Assembly (NCBI GenBank): GCA_035764525.1
Contig: DASTZB010000187.1
Span: 1-8,293, forward strand
From: VBAS01 sp035764525
Lineage (GTDB): Bacteria > Bacteroidota > Bacteroidia > Chitinophagales > Chitinophagaceae
DNA: 8,293 nt
Reading direction: 5' to 3'
In this document: positions 6,622 to 8,293 of the stretch, piece after piece
How positions within the stretch are numbered: position 1 is the stretch's first letter
Layout of the letters: each line of letters begins with the position of its first letter
Program-made: the position numbers and the translations under genes
The notes under the pieces: generated by a model
The model's input: only the letters and a program-made list of their open reading frames with translations
What the model was told of the DNA's origin: nothing
Databases searched by the model: none

Positions 6622-7527
6622 TCAGGGATCAATCTTCACTTGCAATATATTTCCTGGCTGCTTTGTCCCTTCGTTTGATATAAATAAGTCACCGGTAGAA
6701 TTAAAAGTAATTCCTTCTGGTTGTGCAAATTCATAATTACTTAATGAGTATAGTTTTTTAATGGCTCCCCCCGCATCCATGATCAATAATTTTGGATCTC
6801 TTCCATCAGTGATATACAAATCACCGTTTAATGGATGAATAGAGATACCGGATGGATTCATGGAGCCTCTCTTTTTCTTACCATTCGTTTCAAATGCTTT
6901 GTCCAGCAAGTTTATTTTAACTACAGGCTGTTGATCCATTTTCTTAGAGACAAGGTCGAAAGCATAAATGCCTTTGTAATCGTCTGTATCAGGCTCAATT
7001 CCTTTGATGGCTATTAATAACCGGTTATATTTTTTATCATAACAAAGTCCTTCAGAGTCTTGTTTCATTGTCAGAGGAGTGACAAATTCTTTTACCGTAG
7101 GTTTTGCAGCATTTAAGTTGGCTACTTCAAACAATTTTCCATCAGCACGCAATACCCATACAGTTTCACCAACAACTGCGAGCCCCTCATAGTCCCCAGC
7201 TGCACCGAATGGAATTTCTTTTTCAATTTTTGATGAAGCGATATTATAAATAAAAATTTTTCCCAGTTCATCCTGTACACAGGCAAATCGTTGCTCATCC
7301 ATATAAGAAAGGCCGGATATCTCTGTCAATTCTTTTGGCAGTTCCCATTTCTTTATAACCGTGATCCCCGCTTCTGTTGATTCCCTGTCGTTCGTTTCGT
7401 CTCCTTTGTTTTTCACAGGCTTACTTTTCGAATCAGCCAAGAAAAGCATGCCATCTTTCGTATTAGTCAATAAACCAACCAAACTGGAGATTGCTACCAG
7501 CAGAATAGTTATTTTGATAAGGTTCAT
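6622..7527 (-). CDS. Exported SdiA-regulated-type beta-propeller protein
   Basis: A 301-residue protein with an N-terminal hydrophobic segment (residues 4-20) and no lipobox, so either a signal peptide or a single membrane anchor. A polar Lys/Asp-rich linker follows (about 31-55), then a six-bladed-type propeller of the SdiA-regulated family. The start of that domain is typical: WELPKELTEISGLSY (61-75), FACVQDELGKIFIYN (81-95) and GDYEGLAV (111-118). The blade motif [E/S]-G-[L/I] recurs at Gly72, 115, 160, 227 and 272. Family members include YjiK of E. coli; their molecular function is unknown, and some distant propellers of this shape are phytase-like phosphatases. It starts 9 bases after the stop of the membrane protein upstream, so the two are probably one transcript. 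No clear terminator is visible after its stop. Confidence 0.83.
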   Translation of the reverse strand: MNLIKITILLVAISSLVGLLTNTKDGMLFLADSKSKPVKNKGDETNDRESTEAGITVIKKWELPKELTEISGLSYMDEQRFACVQDELGKIFIYNIASSKIEKEIPFGAAGDYEGLAVVGETVWVLRADGKLFEVANLNAAKPTVKEFVTPLTMKQDSEGLCYDKKYNRLLIAIKGIEPDTDDYKGIYAFDLVSKKMDQQPVVKINLLDKAFETNGKKKRGSMNPSGISIHPLNGDLYITDGRDPKLLIMDAGGAIKKLYSLSNYEFAQPEGITFNSTGDLFISNEGTKQPGNILQVKIDP

Positions 7528-7536
7528 TTTTAATTT

Positions 7537-8163
7537 TCAATATTTACGATAAAGTTTTAAATCAACCGAACAAAACCAAACTAAAAAAGATAGAAAACTA
7601 AATTTCTGAACAATGGGTAAATACATCATTTCATTTGAATGATAAAGATAATTGTTCAGGGCTACAAGCAAAAAATTGAAGAGCCCAAAAATAAAAAGCC
7701 GGTTCCATTTCAGTTGGTACAGCGCAATCAATGTACCAATCATTGCAATAAGTCCGAATAGGGAAGAAGTATTAATGCTAAGATCATGATCAATTCGTGT
7801 AAGTAATAAAAAAGATGCAAGCATACAAACTGTACCTGCAACCTGGATCAAGAGCCCGTGATACTTCTTTAGCTGCGTTAATGCCGGAAACAATATCCAA
7901 AAAGATGAAAGCGAAAGACAAATTATGAACATGGCTGTTATTGCAATTGGTCTTGCCGTATTGATTTGGCCATTAATTGCTTTTTCACTTAAAAGATTGC
8001 ACCAGTAATTATCTGACCAGCTATAACCGGTAGCCGTTTTATCCGCTGCAGAACCGCCGGGATATAAGAGTGCTGCAATAACATACAGGATAACAAAGAG
8101 AAAACTTCCAATGAATGGTGTAAGTATCCAAATGCTTTTTGATCTATTTAGAACCGTATTCAA
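7537..8163 (-). CDS. Six-helix membrane protein, DUF998-like
   Basis: A 208-residue integral membrane protein with hydrophobic segments at about 11-34, 72-95, 103-122, 133-151, 155-173 and 181-200. Between helices 1 and 2 is a conserved-looking polar loop, YPGGS (34-38), then WSDNYWCNLL (49-58) and NGQINTARP (64-72). A second charged patch, TRIDHD (122-127), sits between helices 3 and 4. These features resemble the DUF998 / YPGGS-type uncharacterised family found in Bacteroidota, but I recognise the family only loosely. The start is a TTG at 8163-8161: an in-frame TAA lies seven codons upstream with no ATG between, and the first internal ATG (residue 77) would remove helix 1. It is followed after 9 bases by the propeller gene, suggesting a two-gene operon. 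Function unknown. Confidence 0.72.
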   Translation of the reverse strand: MNTVLNRSKSIWILTPFIGSFLFVILYVIAALLYPGGSAADKTATGYSWSDNYWCNLLSEKAINGQINTARPIAITAMFIICLSLSSFWILFPALTQLKKYHGLLIQVAGTVCMLASFLLLTRIDHDLSINTSSLFGLIAMIGTLIALYQLKWNRLFIFGLFNFLLVALNNYLYHSNEMMYLPIVQKFSFLSFLVWFCSVDLKLYRKY

Positions 8164-8293
8164 GTTTTCGGAGTTGGTCTCTTAAAAATATACACCCATT
8201 GTTAGATTATTAAAATAGCTGTTCCAAATTTTAGTTAATTGTAAGATCCGATAATGATGAAGAACACCAGCATCCCTTTATTTCTTTAAATCA

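Noticed and set aside
6378..6632. Minus-strand 84-residue open frame between the propeller and PepSY-like genes
   Set aside because: It begins with TTG inside the propeller stop region, runs over the PepSY promoter and into that gene in another frame, and has no recognisable domain.
6060..8188. Direct repeat GTCTCTTAAAAA at 6060-6071 and 8177-8188
   Set aside because: A 12-base AT-rich match is expected about this often by chance in a window of this length, and nothing mobile lies between the copies.
8164..8293. Possible short peptide or gene at the right edge (for example the ATG at 8254)
   Set aside because: The + frame stops after 11 codons, and stops occur in all minus frames near the edge. 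No family, RNA fold or convincing promoter is visible.

Overview
The window looks like chromosomal DNA from a member of the Bacteroidota, probably near the Chitinophagaceae or a related Sphingobacteriia-type group. This is inferred from low GC content, the absence of GGAGG-type ribosome sites, several start regions resembling the Bacteroidota promoter (TTG, about 20 bases, TAnnTTTG), a PepSY-like lipoprotein typical of the phylum, and overall protein style. No RNA gene, IS element, CRISPR array or prophage is visible. Gene density is normal and no gene-free stretch exceeds about 200 bases.

Left two thirds (3-5989): a molybdenum hydroxylase locus. A CoxE-like VWA maturation protein runs in from the left edge on the + strand and collides with a minus-strand pair, xdhC then a mocA-like cytidylyltransferase gene. 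Divergent from that pair, across a 124-base regulatory region, is a two-gene + operon. It encodes a [2Fe-2S] subunit and a Tat-exported molybdopterin-binding subunit of the isoquinoline 1-oxidoreductase (IorA/IorB) type. A convergent gene for an exported c-type cytochrome closes the locus, and the two converging units share one terminator hairpin. No FAD subunit (CoxM type) is present. The simplest reading is a periplasmic, FAD-less hydroxylase or aldehyde oxidase: the MocA-like enzyme makes the cytosine dinucleotide form of the cofactor, XdhC carries it and promotes sulfuration, and CoxE (with an unseen MoxR-type ATPase, CoxD, expected just upstream) helps maturation. The large subunit carries the small one out through Tat, and electrons leave through the two [2Fe-2S] clusters to a cytochrome. 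The substrate cannot be read from the sequence.

Right third (6061-8293): unrelated envelope genes, all on the minus strand. Read in the direction of transcription they are a six-helix membrane protein (DUF998-like, TTG start), 9 bases later an exported SdiA-regulated-type beta-propeller, and then a small PepSY-like lipoprotein with its own promoter and a clear intrinsic terminator. The last 130 bases hold no convincing gene.
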